Source of the DNA: Rickettsiales bacterium
GTDB lineage: Bacteria; Pseudomonadota; Alphaproteobacteria; Rickettsiales; CANDYO01
DNA length: 48,424 nt
Direction: 5' to 3'
Assembly (NCBI GenBank): GCA_025210695.1
Contig: JAOARE010000028.1
Span: forward strand, 1 to 48,424
The position numbers were made by a program, and so were the translations under genes. Below, in pieces: positions 7,881 to 17,865 of this stretch (position 1 is its first letter; each line of letters begins with the position of its first letter). The notes beneath the pieces were generated by a model that was not told the DNA's origin, searched no databases, and saw nothing but the letters and a program-made list of their open reading frames with translations.

Positions 7881-10800
7881 GTGAAGATTAAACAAAACTT
7901 TAAAAATTTAAAGAAGCCGGATGAAATTGAACAAGAAGCACTACAGAATTATTTAAAAACTCTTTATGGTGATCCTAATTATGAAGTTAAAGATGCTTCT
8001 TACGTTGAAGATACTGAACCACAGTTAGATGAAGGATATAAGAGAAGAGCAAATATTTTACTTGATGAACTTCTTCGTATTTCAGATAATCCAAAATTTG
8101 AACAATTAAGACCCGCTTTAACAGAAAATGTATCGCCAGGTGAAATGAGAGGAATCGCCGATGAGGTTAAAAGAACTGCAGAGGTCATTTGTTATAGAAC
8201 TGAAAACGGCTTAGTTGCTTCTCCAGAAAAATTTCAAGCAGAAATAAAAAGCGCCACCATTGATGCTTGCACCCCTGGCGCTCTAACGAATATGCAGAAA
8301 ATAGTTCATTCTATGGATGATTCATTATATAACGCAAAATATGAATATATTCAAAATTTAGCTACAGAATATGCTAGAAACCATATATCATATTCTTCTG
8401 GCAATGAGGTTCATGTTGCAAATGAGTTGATTCATGAAGTGAGCAAAGAATATAATGTATATCCTCCTAAAGATATTCATGCTAGATATCGAGATCTGTC
8501 TTCTCCCCCAAGTAGAAAATTTAAAAAGAACGCAAAGTTTAAAGATTATTTAAATGACACTCTGAATACAAGAGAAGGAATATATAGTTTGGTTGAGAGC
8601 TTTGCTAATAATTACCTAAGCAGATTACCTGATACACCAAAACTAGGCTTTTTGCCTGTCAAAGAAGGAGATATCAACAGCCCTGCATTAGAACAAATAT
8701 CTAGCATAGCTGCTTCTCTAGGAATTGGATCAGATGGTATCATTGAATATAATGATGATTATACTAAATTTAAATATAAAGATAACTACCAAGATGCTAT
8801 CCAACTTGCAATAACACATAGATTTATGCAGGAAGGATTTATAGATCAACAAGCTTTAGAATATAATAAAGTTACCTTGATGGCAGAGCATAGTAAATTT
8901 GTTAGAAATACATATGGTAAATTTGTTCAAGAAAAAATTCCCGCACACAATATTGAACGCAAGGTTACAGTAATTGAAGCTCCCAATTCTTGGTATGTGA
9001 CAAGCCAAAAAAATGACTGTTTAACCATTGAAGAAAAACTCTTCAGTAGCATGAAATTAAAAGGTCTAACTAAGAATAGACAGAATCTTGAAGATTATTT
9101 ACACGAGCAATTAGCAGATAGAATGGAGCTTGGCCTTGAAAATGCTCTAAGAACTGTCATAGAAGAAGATGAAGAAAAAATAGACTTAGAACAACCAGAT
9201 ATTATCAAAGAACTAACTCTCTTAAGTGATCAAATAAAAGACCTGCAGAAATATCTAACTAAAGAAGAATTATCATCTTTGTCAAATGACGATTTAAATA
9301 AATGGATAGAATTTAGCAAATCACCGGATAAATCAGAATTCATAGCTAAATTTGACAATGGACTAATGTTAGAAAAACATCTTAAAAGTGAGAATATAAC
9401 ATATCCAGATTTTCAAAGAAAGAATTTTTCTTTCCCTAAAACAATAATAGAAAATTCAAATATAGAATTAATCTCTTATCTTGCGACGAATCTTACGCAG
9501 GAAGAAGCATCTTATATTAAACCTTTCATAAATGGATCTATGCAAGTAGCTATGGAAAAGGAAAACCTTGAAACTATTGAAAAATTAGTAAAACTAGGTG
9601 CTGATATAAATTTTGAGGATGCAAAGGACAGATCTCCCCTGGATTTTGCAGCCCAAAATGGACATGTTGAAGCCATTGGAAAATTAGTAGAACTAGGTGC
9701 TGATATAAATTTTCAGGGTAGGTTTGAGAATGGACCAACAGCCCTGCATTATGCGGCCCTAAGTGGACATGTTGAAGCTATTACAAAATTAGTAGACTTA
9801 GGCGCTGATATAAATCTTCAGGAGAAGATTGATGGAGCAACAGCCCTGCATTCTGCAGCCCGCAATGGACATGTTGAAGCTATTACAAAATTAGTAAATC
9901 TAGGTGCTGATATAAATCTTCAGAATGAAAGGAAAAAAACTCCTCTACATATTGCAGCCGACAATGGAGATGTTGAAACTATTAAAGAATTAGTAAAACT
10001 AAATGCTGATCCAAACACAAAAAATGAATATGGACTGACAGCCCTGCATTTTGCAGCCCACTATGGACATGTTGAAGCTATTAAAGAATTAGCAAACTTA
10101 AAAGCTGATATAAATCTTCAGGATGAAGATGGAAAAACAGCCCTGCATCATGCAGCTGCAAAAGAGAAAGTTGAAGCCGTTGGGAAATTAGTAGAACTAG
10201 GTGCTGATATAAATGCTAAAAACAAAGAAGGAAAGTCGGCTCTGGATTATATAATACAATTTGTAAGATCCAATTCTGACCAATCAAATGAATGGAAAAC
10301 GGCTTTAAATACTAAAGATAAAGATGGACTAACACTTCTGCATTATGCGGCAAAAAAGGAAGACCTTGAAACTATTGAAAAATTAGTAGAGCTAGGTGCT
10401 GATCCAAACGCAAAAAATAAACATGGAACAACTGCCCTGCATTATGCGGCCACGAAGGGAGAGGCCAAAGCTATTAAAGACCTAGTAGACTTAGGCGCTG
10501 ATATAAATGATCAAAATGATCATAAAATGACAGCTCTGCACTATGCTGTCGTGAATAAAAAAATTGAATCTATTGGAGAATTACTAGAATTAGATGCTGA
10601 TCCAAACATTAAAAACAACAAAGGGAAAACAGCCTTAGAATCATTAAGTCCTGAGCTTCATAATGAACTTGTAAATCACTTAGCAAAAACTGATAAAAAC
10701 AAACTTCCTAAGATAATAAATAATTTTGCTACACAAACTAAAGATAATCCTCATGCATGGAAGTTAATTGAAGAAACTATAGCAGCAATTAATCCTAAGG

Positions 10801-11042
10801 ATCGTCCTTTGATTGTTCTAGCCGCATTAAACAAAATAAATAATACTTCTCATGAAAAAAGACTGTTAAAATTACTTCCAAAAGAAGACAAGGCTAAGGC
10901 AGCTGTTCATGCTGATAAAAACCTATTACAAGAACTGGGTAATATATTAAATTTATACGGAGGAATGGAAACTTCTTCTAATATGACTCCTCCCAGGTCT
11001 ATACAAAAAACTAATCTTGCTAAAAATAAAACGCGCAATTAA
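7881..11042 (+). CDS. Large ankyrin-repeat protein (1053 aa)
   Basis: Probable host-interaction protein. Residues 1-550 are mostly helical, charged and of no family I recognise; about residues 553-930 carry some eleven ankyrin repeats of the form TALHYAAxxGHVEAIxxLVxLGADIN, one of them (near residue 790) interrupted by an insertion; a polar 120-residue tail follows. No signal peptide or membrane helix is seen. The start is GTG with AAAAGAGG ten bases upstream. Ankyrin proteins of Rickettsiales such as AnkA are known type IV effectors; whether this one is secreted is inference. It is monocistronic, between the TamB-like gene and convergent gshB. Confidence 0.88.
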   Translation: MKIKQNFKNLKKPDEIEQEALQNYLKTLYGDPNYEVKDASYVEDTEPQLDEGYKRRANILLDELLRISDNPKFEQLRPALTENVSPGEMRGIADEVKRTAEVICYRTENGLVASPEKFQAEIKSATIDACTPGALTNMQKIVHSMDDSLYNAKYEYIQNLATEYARNHISYSSGNEVHVANELIHEVSKEYNVYPPKDIHARYRDLSSPPSRKFKKNAKFKDYLNDTLNTREGIYSLVESFANNYLSRLPDTPKLGFLPVKEGDINSPALEQISSIAASLGIGSDGIIEYNDDYTKFKYKDNYQDAIQLAITHRFMQEGFIDQQALEYNKVTLMAEHSKFVRNTYGKFVQEKIPAHNIERKVTVIEAPNSWYVTSQKNDCLTIEEKLFSSMKLKGLTKNRQNLEDYLHEQLADRMELGLENALRTVIEEDEEKIDLEQPDIIKELTLLSDQIKDLQKYLTKEELSSLSNDDLNKWIEFSKSPDKSEFIAKFDNGLMLEKHLKSENITYPDFQRKNFSFPKTIIENSNIELISYLATNLTQEEASYIKPFINGSMQVAMEKENLETIEKLVKLGADINFEDAKDRSPLDFAAQNGHVEAIGKLVELGADINFQGRFENGPTALHYAALSGHVEAITKLVDLGADINLQEKIDGATALHSAARNGHVEAITKLVNLGADINLQNERKKTPLHIAADNGDVETIKELVKLNADPNTKNEYGLTALHFAAHYGHVEAIKELANLKADINLQDEDGKTALHHAAAKEKVEAVGKLVELGADINAKNKEGKSALDYIIQFVRSNSDQSNEWKTALNTKDKDGLTLLHYAAKKEDLETIEKLVELGADPNAKNKHGTTALHYAATKGEAKAIKDLVDLGADINDQNDHKMTALHYAVVNKKIESIGELLELDADPNIKNNKGKTALESLSPELHNELVNHLAKTDKNKLPKIINNFATQTKDNPHAWKLIEETIAAINPKDRPLIVLAALNKINNTSHEKRLLKLLPKEDKAKAAVHADKNLLQELGNILNLYGGMETSSNMTPPRSIQKTNLAKNKTRN
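9540..10640 (+). repeat. Tandem ~99-bp ankyrin-coding repeats
   Basis: DNA-level tandem repeats inside the ankyrin gene. The stretch GGACATGTTGAAGCTATTA recurs almost unchanged near 9765 and 9867, and GGTGCTGATATAAAT recurs in most units. High identity of neighbouring units, including silent positions, points to recent duplication or gene conversion. Confidence 0.8.
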
Positions 11043-11309
11043 AGAATAGAATCACAATTCATTAAGTAGTGCTTTAACAATTTAAAAACTCTAGTTCGGT
11101 TTCTAAAGATTAAAAGAGAAGATTACACTGAATCCTTAAGCTTACCTCAAAAACACACTAAACTATAGGAAAAACAAAGAGGAAGGGTACCAGCTCGCAG
11201 AATAAGTTAAAGGAGTAAAAAAACTTTTTAGTGCCAACTGGTGATTATGATCATAAATAAATGTTCACTATTTGTCAACATCTATTTTTAATTTTTCGTT
11301 AAAAGTTTT

Positions 11310-12248
11310 TCAACTATAGGTTAATAAATTATACTTTTGTATTACTTTATCTATAATTTCTTTAGAAATATTACAGTCATAAAATTTCTCTAATGCCACT
11401 ATTCCAGTGGGAGAAGTGACATTAATCTCGGAAAGGTAACCTCCGATTACATCGATCCCAACAAGAAATAAATTATTTTCAACTAATTTTGGTTTAATTG
11501 CCTCACATATTTGCTTTTCTCTTTCAGTTAATTTGGTTTTATAAGAAGTTCCTCCACAAGCCAAATTAGATCTTATGTCCCCTGATTTAGGAACTCTTAA
11601 AATTCCACCCACTGGTTCGCCATCAACTAAAATTATACGCTTATCCCCTTGAGATATTTCATCAAGAAATTTTTGAACAATTACTGGTGCTTTATATTTT
11701 TGAATTAGATCATTTATTATCTTGCCCAAATTATGATCACCTTCCTGAACACAAAACACATCATTACCTGCAAAACTATAAAGAGGTTTTATAACTGTCT
11801 TCTCATAATTTTTTGCAAATTTTTTAGCCTCTTCTTGATTATAAGTAATGAGACTTGGAGGAATTAAATCAATATAATCTAATATCGAGAGCTTCTCAGG
11901 AAAATCACGAATAGCTCGTGGATCATTAACAATTAATGTTTTATCAGCAATCCTTTCTAATAAATAAGTTGTGGTAAGATAAGCCATATCATAGGGAGGA
12001 TCTTGACGAATAAAAATTATATTCATTTCCTCTAAATTTATCACTTGCGGTGCATTTAAGTGATAATCGCCTTTAATAATTTTCACCTCTTGAATTCTTG
12101 CGAAGACATTCCCATCTAAAAAAAACAAATTTTCAGGAGTAAAATGATATATGGATCCAACCTTTGCAGCCTCTAACATTATTCTCCAAGTGCTATCACT
12201 TGCAAAATTAAGTCTATCCATTGGATCCATTTGAAATGCTATCTTCAT
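11310..12248 (-). CDS. gshB: Glutathione synthetase
   Basis: ATP-grasp ligase joining gamma-glutamylcysteine and glycine. Visible features are the N-terminal MKIAFQMDPMD, the IFIRQDPPYDMAYL motif, the ATP-grasp lysine region KTVIKPLYSFAGNDVF, QKFLDEISQGDKRIILVDGEPVG split over the ATP site, and GIDVIGGYLSEINVTSPTG near the end. Length (312 from this ATG) suits the family. I choose ATG 12248 because homologues begin MKIAFQMDP; an in-frame GTG at 12266 would add six residues and overlap trpS. The ATG follows the trpS stop by one base, indicating translational coupling. gshA is not in the window. Confidence 0.93.
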   Translation of the reverse strand: MKIAFQMDPMDRLNFASDSTWRIMLEAAKVGSIYHFTPENLFFLDGNVFARIQEVKIIKGDYHLNAPQVINLEEMNIIFIRQDPPYDMAYLTTTYLLERIADKTLIVNDPRAIRDFPEKLSILDYIDLIPPSLITYNQEEAKKFAKNYEKTVIKPLYSFAGNDVFCVQEGDHNLGKIINDLIQKYKAPVIVQKFLDEISQGDKRIILVDGEPVGGILRVPKSGDIRSNLACGGTSYKTKLTEREKQICEAIKPKLVENNLFLVGIDVIGGYLSEINVTSPTGIVALEKFYDCNISKEIIDKVIQKYNLLTYS

Positions 12249-12249
12249 A

Positions 12250-13245
12250 TTAAGATACAAACCCACAAAGCTCTTTAATCTCTTTAATATTTACTTCAGC
12301 AATAGCCTTAGCTGATGAAGCACCTTTTTTTAAAACTTGGCGAACATAACCCTCATCATTTGAACATAGCTCTTTTATTTTATTGCCAATTGGAGTGATT
12401 TCATCAATAAGCACTTCAGCTAAATCCTGTTTGAACTGCCCCATGAGCTTACCGTTATATCGCTCCTGTATTTCAGCAACTGAACTTCCCGTTAAAGCTG
12501 CATATATCTCTAATAAATTAGCAACCTCTGGCCTGCTTTCTTTATCATAAAATATTTCAGCAATGGAGTCAGATTTTGCTTTCTTAATTTTTTGCAAGAT
12601 CACATCAGCATCATCTATTAAATTAATCCTGCTAAGATCAGATGGATCAGACTTGCTCATTTTATTTAAGCCATCACGCAAACTCATGATTCTTGCTGCA
12701 GATTTCATAATCATTGCATCTGGTAATTTAAAATAGTCATGATTTACATAACGATTAAACGAACTTGCTATATCTCTAGCAAGCTCTAGGTGCTGGCGTT
12801 GATCTTCACCCACCGGGACTAAATTTGCTTTATATATAAGCACATCAGCTGCTTGCAATACCGGATAGCTAAACAACCCAAGAGAGGATCTTGCTTTATC
12901 TGATCCACCTTTGTCCTTAAACTGAGTCATCCTCTCTAACCATCCGATGGACGTCATACAACTTAAGATCCAACCTAGCTCTGAATGCTCTGTTACATTT
13001 GACTGACTAAATAAAATGGATTTATTTGGATCTATTCCGCAAGCTAAATAAGCTGCTGCTGTACCTATCACATTACGCCTTAACTCTTTTGGATCTTGTG
13101 AAACTGTTATCGTATGTAAATCAGCCAAAAAAAATAAACATTGATGCTTATCCTGCAGGGAAACCCAATTTTTAATGGCCCCAAGATAATTACCTAAATG
13201 CATAATGCCGCTTGGCTGAATTCCAGAAACTACACGATTTTTCAT
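12250..13245 (-). CDS. trpS: Tryptophan--tRNA ligase
   Basis: Class I aminoacyl-tRNA synthetase charging tRNA-Trp. The nucleotide-binding HIGH-type motif appears in SGIMHLGNYLGAI (about residues 12-24) and the KMSKS loop as GLNKMSKSDPSD (about 192). Length 331 is typical. It is the fourth gene of the tight run dapA-smpB-ybaB-trpS-gshB, 10 bp after ybaB and abutting gshB, so all five are probably co-transcribed. No anomaly seen; certain assignment. Confidence 0.98.
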   Translation of the reverse strand: MKNRVVSGIQPSGIMHLGNYLGAIKNWVSLQDKHQCLFFLADLHTITVSQDPKELRRNVIGTAAAYLACGIDPNKSILFSQSNVTEHSELGWILSCMTSIGWLERMTQFKDKGGSDKARSSLGLFSYPVLQAADVLIYKANLVPVGEDQRQHLELARDIASSFNRYVNHDYFKLPDAMIMKSAARIMSLRDGLNKMSKSDPSDLSRINLIDDADVILQKIKKAKSDSIAEIFYDKESRPEVANLLEIYAALTGSSVAEIQERYNGKLMGQFKQDLAEVLIDEITPIGNKIKELCSNDEGYVRQVLKKGASSAKAIAEVNIKEIKELCGFVS

Positions 13246-13255
13246 AACAAAACCT

Positions 13256-13579
13256 TTAGAAAGGCATCTTCATCCCAGCAGGAAGATTCATCCCACCCAT
13301 TAAACCAGACATAGTGGATTCTGAATCTTCTGTTTGCTTTTTCTTTGCATCATTAAATGCAGCAACTACTAAATCTTCTAGCATCTCAACCTCATCAGGA
13401 GTTACTAATTCTGGAGAAATCTTCACCTTTAGCATTTCTCCCTTACCGTTAATGGAAAGAGTTACAATACCTCCTCCTGCAGTTCCTACATATTCTTTTG
13501 CAGCTAATTTTTCTTGCTCTTCAGCCATTTTTTTTTGCATTGCTTGAGCTTGCTTCATCATATTTGCCATGTTTACCAT
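13256..13579 (-). CDS. ybaB: YbaB/EbfC family nucleoid-associated protein
   Basis: Small dimeric DNA-binding protein of the YbaB/EbfC family, which coats DNA and in spirochetes acts on expression. The sequence has the family pattern: a Met/Gln-rich first helix (MMKQAQAMQKKMAEEQEKL), the beta strands around VGTAGGGIVTLSINGKGEM, and the EMLEDLVVAAFNDA helix, ending in a Met/Gly-rich tail. Length 107 is normal. In many bacteria it sits between dnaX and recR; here it is one base from smpB and 10 bp from trpS, a different context. Confidence 0.95.
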   Translation of the reverse strand: MVNMANMMKQAQAMQKKMAEEQEKLAAKEYVGTAGGGIVTLSINGKGEMLKVKISPELVTPDEVEMLEDLVVAAFNDAKKKQTEDSESTMSGLMGGMNLPAGMKMPF

Positions 13580-13580
13580 A

Positions 13581-14045
13581 TTATTTCTCCCTTAAGGTTC
13601 TAGCTTTTTCAATTTTCCACTCTCTCTCTTTGATACTGGCTCTCTTATCAAAAAGATGTTTACCTTTGGCTAATGCCAAATCTACTTTTACTTTATTTTT
13701 TTCATTAAAATATAATGATAAAGGCACTAAAGTATAGCCTTTTGTTTTAATTTTACCAAGTAATTTGCTAACTTGACGCTTATGAAGCAATAACTTACGA
13801 GGCCTTCTAGACTCATGATTAAATATCTTATTTGCCTTTTCATATTCTGCAATATGAGTATGAAAAAGAAAAATTTCATTGCCTATATTACTAGCGAAAG
13901 CCTCATTAAGGCTAACCTTCCCTGCTCTAACTGATTTAACTTCTGTTCCAGCCAGCATTATTCCAGCCTCAAAATTTTCCTCAATTTTATATTCATATCG
14001 GGCTTTCTTATTCTGAACAATAATGCGTTTTGTTAAAGGTTTCAT
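13581..14045 (-). CDS. smpB: SsrA-binding protein SmpB
   Basis: SmpB binds tmRNA and delivers it to stalled ribosomes for trans-translation. The protein shows the OB-fold core, NKKARYEYKIEENFEAGIML followed by GTEVKSVRAGKVSLNEAF, the HIAEYEKANKIFNHESRRPRK block split across the RNA-binding face, and the C-terminal tail with KGKHLFDKR and a basic helix that enters the decoding centre. Length 154 is normal. It overlaps the end of dapA by four bases (ATGA-type coupling) and is followed one base later by ybaB; dapA-smpB adjacency is common in alphaproteobacteria. Confidence 0.98.
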   Translation of the reverse strand: MKPLTKRIIVQNKKARYEYKIEENFEAGIMLAGTEVKSVRAGKVSLNEAFASNIGNEIFLFHTHIAEYEKANKIFNHESRRPRKLLLHKRQVSKLLGKIKTKGYTLVPLSLYFNEKNKVKVDLALAKGKHLFDKRASIKEREWKIEKARTLREK

Positions 14046-14920
14046 TTTAATTTCTTCTTTAAATCTTCTAATGTTTTGCAGATTAGTTTTTTATTCTCAT
14101 CTGAAGGCCCTACCAAAGGCAATCTTAATTCAGGAGAACATATTCCAAATTGACTAGCTGCATATTTTACAGCAATTGGATTACTTTCACAAAATAATAC
14201 TTTATTAAGGGGTAATAAAATTGACTGCAATTCCATCGCTTCTTTAATTTTGTTTTCTTGCCATAAATTATATAGCCTAACTATTAAAGACGGTACAATA
14301 TTAGCAACAGATGATATAGTACCTACAGCTCCTTGCGAATAATAAGGCAAAGAAAGAATATCATCCCCAGAGAAAATATTAAATTCATCATCTATTCCCA
14401 ATGTTAACTCTGTACATTTAATTGGATTTGCCGAACAATCCTTAAGGGCCACAACCCTAGAAAGATTAGACAGCTTAACCATCACTTCATTGCTAATTTC
14501 TACAGCTGAACGAAAAGGATGATTATAAAGAATAATTGGAACATTACTTGCATCATGAATGGCTTTAAAATGCTGATATAAACCCTCTTGAGTTGGTTTC
14601 ATATAATAAGGAGCAACTAACATAACCCCATCAATGTTTAGCTTTTGTGCTTCTTTAGTCAGCTCTATAGTTTTACTGGTAGAGTTAACCCCAGTATTAG
14701 CAATAATAGACACTCTGTTCTTCGCTATTTTTACAGCTAAGTCAACTAACTTTAGAAACTCTTCTTGACTTAAATTTCCTCCTTCTCCTGTCGATCCCGC
14801 AATGACCAAACCATGAACACCCGACTTAATCTGCCAATTGATCATCTGCTCAAAAGCCTTATAATCAACTGCATTATCTTTAAACGGGGTGATTAGCGCT
14901 GTAAAAATCCCTTTAAACAT
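14042..14920 (-). CDS. dapA: 4-hydroxy-tetrahydrodipicolinate synthase
   Basis: First committed enzyme of the diaminopimelate/lysine branch, condensing pyruvate with aspartate semialdehyde. Visible: GSTGEGGNL (pyruvate-binding loop), the catalytic tyrosine in ILYNHPFRSAVEI, and the Schiff-base lysine in VALKDCSANP. Length 292 is typical. It heads the dapA-smpB-ybaB-trpS-gshB run. Its presence argues that the organism still makes DAP for peptidoglycan. I see no lysine riboswitch in the short region upstream. Related aldolases (NanA, KDG aldolase) share the fold, but the motifs and smpB neighbourhood favour DapA. Confidence 0.93.
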   Translation of the reverse strand: MFKGIFTALITPFKDNAVDYKAFEQMINWQIKSGVHGLVIAGSTGEGGNLSQEEFLKLVDLAVKIAKNRVSIIANTGVNSTSKTIELTKEAQKLNIDGVMLVAPYYMKPTQEGLYQHFKAIHDASNVPIILYNHPFRSAVEISNEVMVKLSNLSRVVALKDCSANPIKCTELTLGIDDEFNIFSGDDILSLPYYSQGAVGTISSVANIVPSLIVRLYNLWQENKIKEAMELQSILLPLNKVLFCESNPIAVKYAASQFGICSPELRLPLVGPSDENKKLICKTLEDLKKKLK

Positions 14921-15067
14921 AAAATCCTCTCAATTTTTTAGATTTCTTATATTTTTAATAATCTAGTCTTAATCTCCCCATTTGTAAACAATAGAAGATG
15001 TTTTTAATATAGACAAATAACGAATAATTATAGTATATTCCCTCTGAAAACTAACCTTAGGAAATTA

Positions 15068-16954
15068 ATGAATATGCTACGCGTTATCTGTTTTATATGT
15101 CTTATAATTACCGCAAATATCTCCCATGCAAAATGGGCAGGGTTTGAAGAAGCCTCTATAAAAATGGATATCAACAATCAGGATATTATCATAAAAAAAG
15201 ATGGAACTTATGAATCTATAATTGAAGAAGAATTTGAGATTCTAAAAGAATCTGCTCGCGACAAAGCAACTCGCTATACTTTATATTATGATGGGGATAG
15301 CCAAAAAATAGAAATTTTAGAAGCCAAAACTATTTTTCAAGGTAAAGAATATCCAATTGATCCCAAATTTATCGAAGACAAACCGCTTGCAAGCAGCAGC
15401 GAAGGATTTGATCAACAATATCAAATACTCTTAGCATTTCCTAAAATTGAAATTGGAAGCAAAATATATCTAAAATATAAAAAGACTATAAATACCCCCC
15501 CTTTAGATAATTATTTTTCTGCATTTTTTGAGTTTGGCAGTAGGGAATGGTTGGCTAATTCTAACATAAAGCTACAATCTGGAATGCCTCTGAATATTTT
15601 TGTTAATGACCCAGAAAATCACCTAATTATAACAAAAGACAATGAAGATGACTTTCAAAAATTAGAAATCACTCTTAACAAAGATATATATAAACACACT
15701 ATCAATGAACCAGAAAATGGACTGGATAATTACAAACTTCTCACATGGGTTTCTATATCAAGTGCGAATAATTGGAAAGAACTTGGGAAAGACCTTGCCG
15801 AACAAAATTTTGCAAAAATTTACAAACAGGAATTACCTAAAGAATTTAATAGAATTGCTAAATCTGCTGCAAAAATAAGAAATGAAATTGATCAAATTAA
15901 TGTAGTAACTTCTATGCTTAGGGACAGAATTCAGTTCTTTAGTGATAATACCACTGTTGAAGGAAGACTAGCCCCTAGAAATCTTGTTCAAATTAGCAAA
16001 ACCCAACTCGGCGATTGTAAAGACTTATCGGCAGCAACAGTGGCGATTCTAAGTAAGTTAGGATATAAAGCACAATTTGCTTTGGTTCTTAGAGGAAACA
16101 CATTATTTGCTCCAGAAGCTTTAGCTGATCTTAGATTTTTTAATCATGCTATAGTAAAAGCAATTAGCAAAACAGGTAAAATATATTGGATTGATCCAAC
16201 CAATATTCAAAGCATGGCTGGCAATATTTTTCCTGACATTGCCAATAAACCGACTTTAGTTTTAGATTTAAAAGATCCTATTTATGAGAAAACTCCTGGC
16301 GTTGATCCAAAGAAAGCTGTAATTTCTCATAACCGTGAAATTGAGATTATTTCTGATAATAAAATTGTAGAAAAAGGTAATTTACTCCTACAAAATGAAG
16401 AAGCTCTAATCATAACAGGAGCAGAGTTATATACTTCTAAAAGCAATATAGAAACTTCTCTTTTTTATGCCCTAAGCGGCACTAACTTAGATAGCACCAA
16501 CAAAAAACATATGGTATTGCCTGAATTAAAGTCAAGAACGGTGAAAGATGTTTATATTACTTATTCTTATGAACAGGATGGTAGATTATTTAAAACAAAT
16601 TTAGGAAAGGGATTAAAGCTTAGTTATAATAGATTAGGAATAGATAAATTTATCCATGCTTCCCAAGATACAGTTTCTGATCTTTTCATAGGCGAGCCAA
16701 ATAGTTTTAAAAGAAGAACTATTATTAAAAATATAGATGTTAAAAATGCCGAAAGTCTGAATAGAGAAATTAATACCAAGTGGGTATCTATATCTCGTAA
16801 ATTATCATTTAAAGATAACATCTTAACTATTGATGATAGCACCATTGTTAAGAAAGAAATCATTCTTAATGAGGAACTACAAACACCTGAGTTCTTGAAT
16901 TTAAAAAGAGAGTTAGAAGAAAATTTTAAAGATGTGTCAGTTGTGTTTAACTAG
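15068..16954 (+). CDS. Exported DUF3857/transglutaminase-like protein
   Basis: A 628-residue protein with a signal peptide (hydrophobic to about residue 20, cleavage after SHA) followed by a beta-rich DUF3857-type domain and a transglutaminase-like core. The papain-type triad is intact: Cys about 317 in LGDCKDLSAA, His about 360 in FFNHAIV and Asp about 376 in YWIDPTN. The C-terminal 200 residues are beta-rich with no motif I know. Proteins of this type sit in the periplasm or outer membrane; substrates are unknown. The start follows TAGGAAATTA. It overlaps the 3' end of convergent fmt by eight bases. Confidence 0.82.
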   Translation: MNMLRVICFICLIITANISHAKWAGFEEASIKMDINNQDIIIKKDGTYESIIEEEFEILKESARDKATRYTLYYDGDSQKIEILEAKTIFQGKEYPIDPKFIEDKPLASSSEGFDQQYQILLAFPKIEIGSKIYLKYKKTINTPPLDNYFSAFFEFGSREWLANSNIKLQSGMPLNIFVNDPENHLIITKDNEDDFQKLEITLNKDIYKHTINEPENGLDNYKLLTWVSISSANNWKELGKDLAEQNFAKIYKQELPKEFNRIAKSAAKIRNEIDQINVVTSMLRDRIQFFSDNTTVEGRLAPRNLVQISKTQLGDCKDLSAATVAILSKLGYKAQFALVLRGNTLFAPEALADLRFFNHAIVKAISKTGKIYWIDPTNIQSMAGNIFPDIANKPTLVLDLKDPIYEKTPGVDPKKAVISHNREIEIISDNKIVEKGNLLLQNEEALIITGAELYTSKSNIETSLFYALSGTNLDSTNKKHMVLPELKSRTVKDVYITYSYEQDGRLFKTNLGKGLKLSYNRLGIDKFIHASQDTVSDLFIGEPNSFKRRTIIKNIDVKNAESLNREINTKWVSISRKLSFKDNILTIDDSTIVKKEIILNEELQTPEFLNLKRELEENFKDVSVVFN

Positions 16955-17852
16955 AGAATTCTATTTTATAACCACGAAGAAAATCAGATGTGACAATAGG
17001 ATTCTTACCAGGACGTTGCATAATGAGAGGTTGGAAAGAACCTTGAGCACAAGCAATAATCAATAATTTATCATCAATTATTGTTCCGGGTTTAAAATTA
17101 TGTGGAGTAAGATCATACTTAGCCGCTAATACTTTTATCTTTTCATTATTATGATAGAAAAATGCGCCAGGCCATGGATTGAAAACACGTATCTTTCGCA
17201 TTAAAATTTCAGCAGATTCACTCCAATTAAGCTCTGCTTCTTCTTTGGTGATTTTACTTGCATAGCAAGCACCAATTTCACTCTGTTTTTTTGGAGTGAT
17301 TTGATCTATATTATCCAAAACTTTTATAAGATTCTTAGCACCCAGTGAAGCCATCTTATCCGCTAATTCTTGATAAGTTATTTCGTCACTTAAAGAAACC
17401 TTCTCAAGATCTAAAACATCCCCCGTGTCTATACCTTCATCCATTTGCATAATGCACATTGCAGTTTCTTTTTCTCCTGCAAGGATAGTTCTTTGCATTG
17501 GAGCAGCACCCCTATATTTTGGTAAATAAGATGGATGAATATTAATGCATCCATAAGGAGTTGCTTCTAAAATTTCTTTGGGCAATATTAAACCATAAGC
17601 TATTACCACTGCGCAATCTGCGCCAAGAGATTTAAATTCTTCCTGAACTTCAGCTTTACGTAAAGTCCTTGGAGTATAAACTGGCAAACCTAGTGAATTA
17701 GCTAATTGATGAACTGGAGAAAGAGTTTCCTTTTTTCCTCTACCGGCAGGCTTTGGAGCCTGGGTATAAACCGCTATGACCTGATGTTTTTCATGCAAAG
17801 CTTGAAGGGTTGGCAGTGAAAATTCCGGACTACCCATGAAAATTATTTTCAT
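16947..17852 (-). CDS. fmt: Methionyl-tRNA formyltransferase
   Basis: Transfers a formyl group from 10-formyl-tetrahydrofolate to initiator Met-tRNA. The N-terminal Rossmann-type domain begins MKIIFMGSPEFSLP and carries the catalytic Asn-His in CINIHPSYLPKYRGAAP and Asp in DEGIDTGDVL; the tRNA-recognition loop AGRGKKETLSPVH is present. The C-terminal OB-fold domain is complete; total 301 residues is near the usual 310. It is last in the CADD-def-fmt run, 13 bp after def. The def-fmt order is the common bacterial arrangement. Confidence 0.97.
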   Translation of the reverse strand: MKIIFMGSPEFSLPTLQALHEKHQVIAVYTQAPKPAGRGKKETLSPVHQLANSLGLPVYTPRTLRKAEVQEEFKSLGADCAVVIAYGLILPKEILEATPYGCINIHPSYLPKYRGAAPMQRTILAGEKETAMCIMQMDEGIDTGDVLDLEKVSLSDEITYQELADKMASLGAKNLIKVLDNIDQITPKKQSEIGACYASKITKEEAELNWSESAEILMRKIRVFNPWPGAFFYHNNEKIKVLAAKYDLTPHNFKPGTIIDDKLLIIACAQGSFQPLIMQRPGKNPIVTSDFLRGYKIEFSS

Positions 17853-17865
17853 TTTAAATACTCAA

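Noticed and set aside
12249..12266. GTG start adding six residues to glutathione synthetase
   Set aside because: Family members begin MKIAFQMDP; the ATG directly after the trpS stop fits translational coupling better.
14921..15067. Lysine riboswitch before dapA
   Set aside because: The gap is short, AT-rich and shows none of the conserved riboswitch core.
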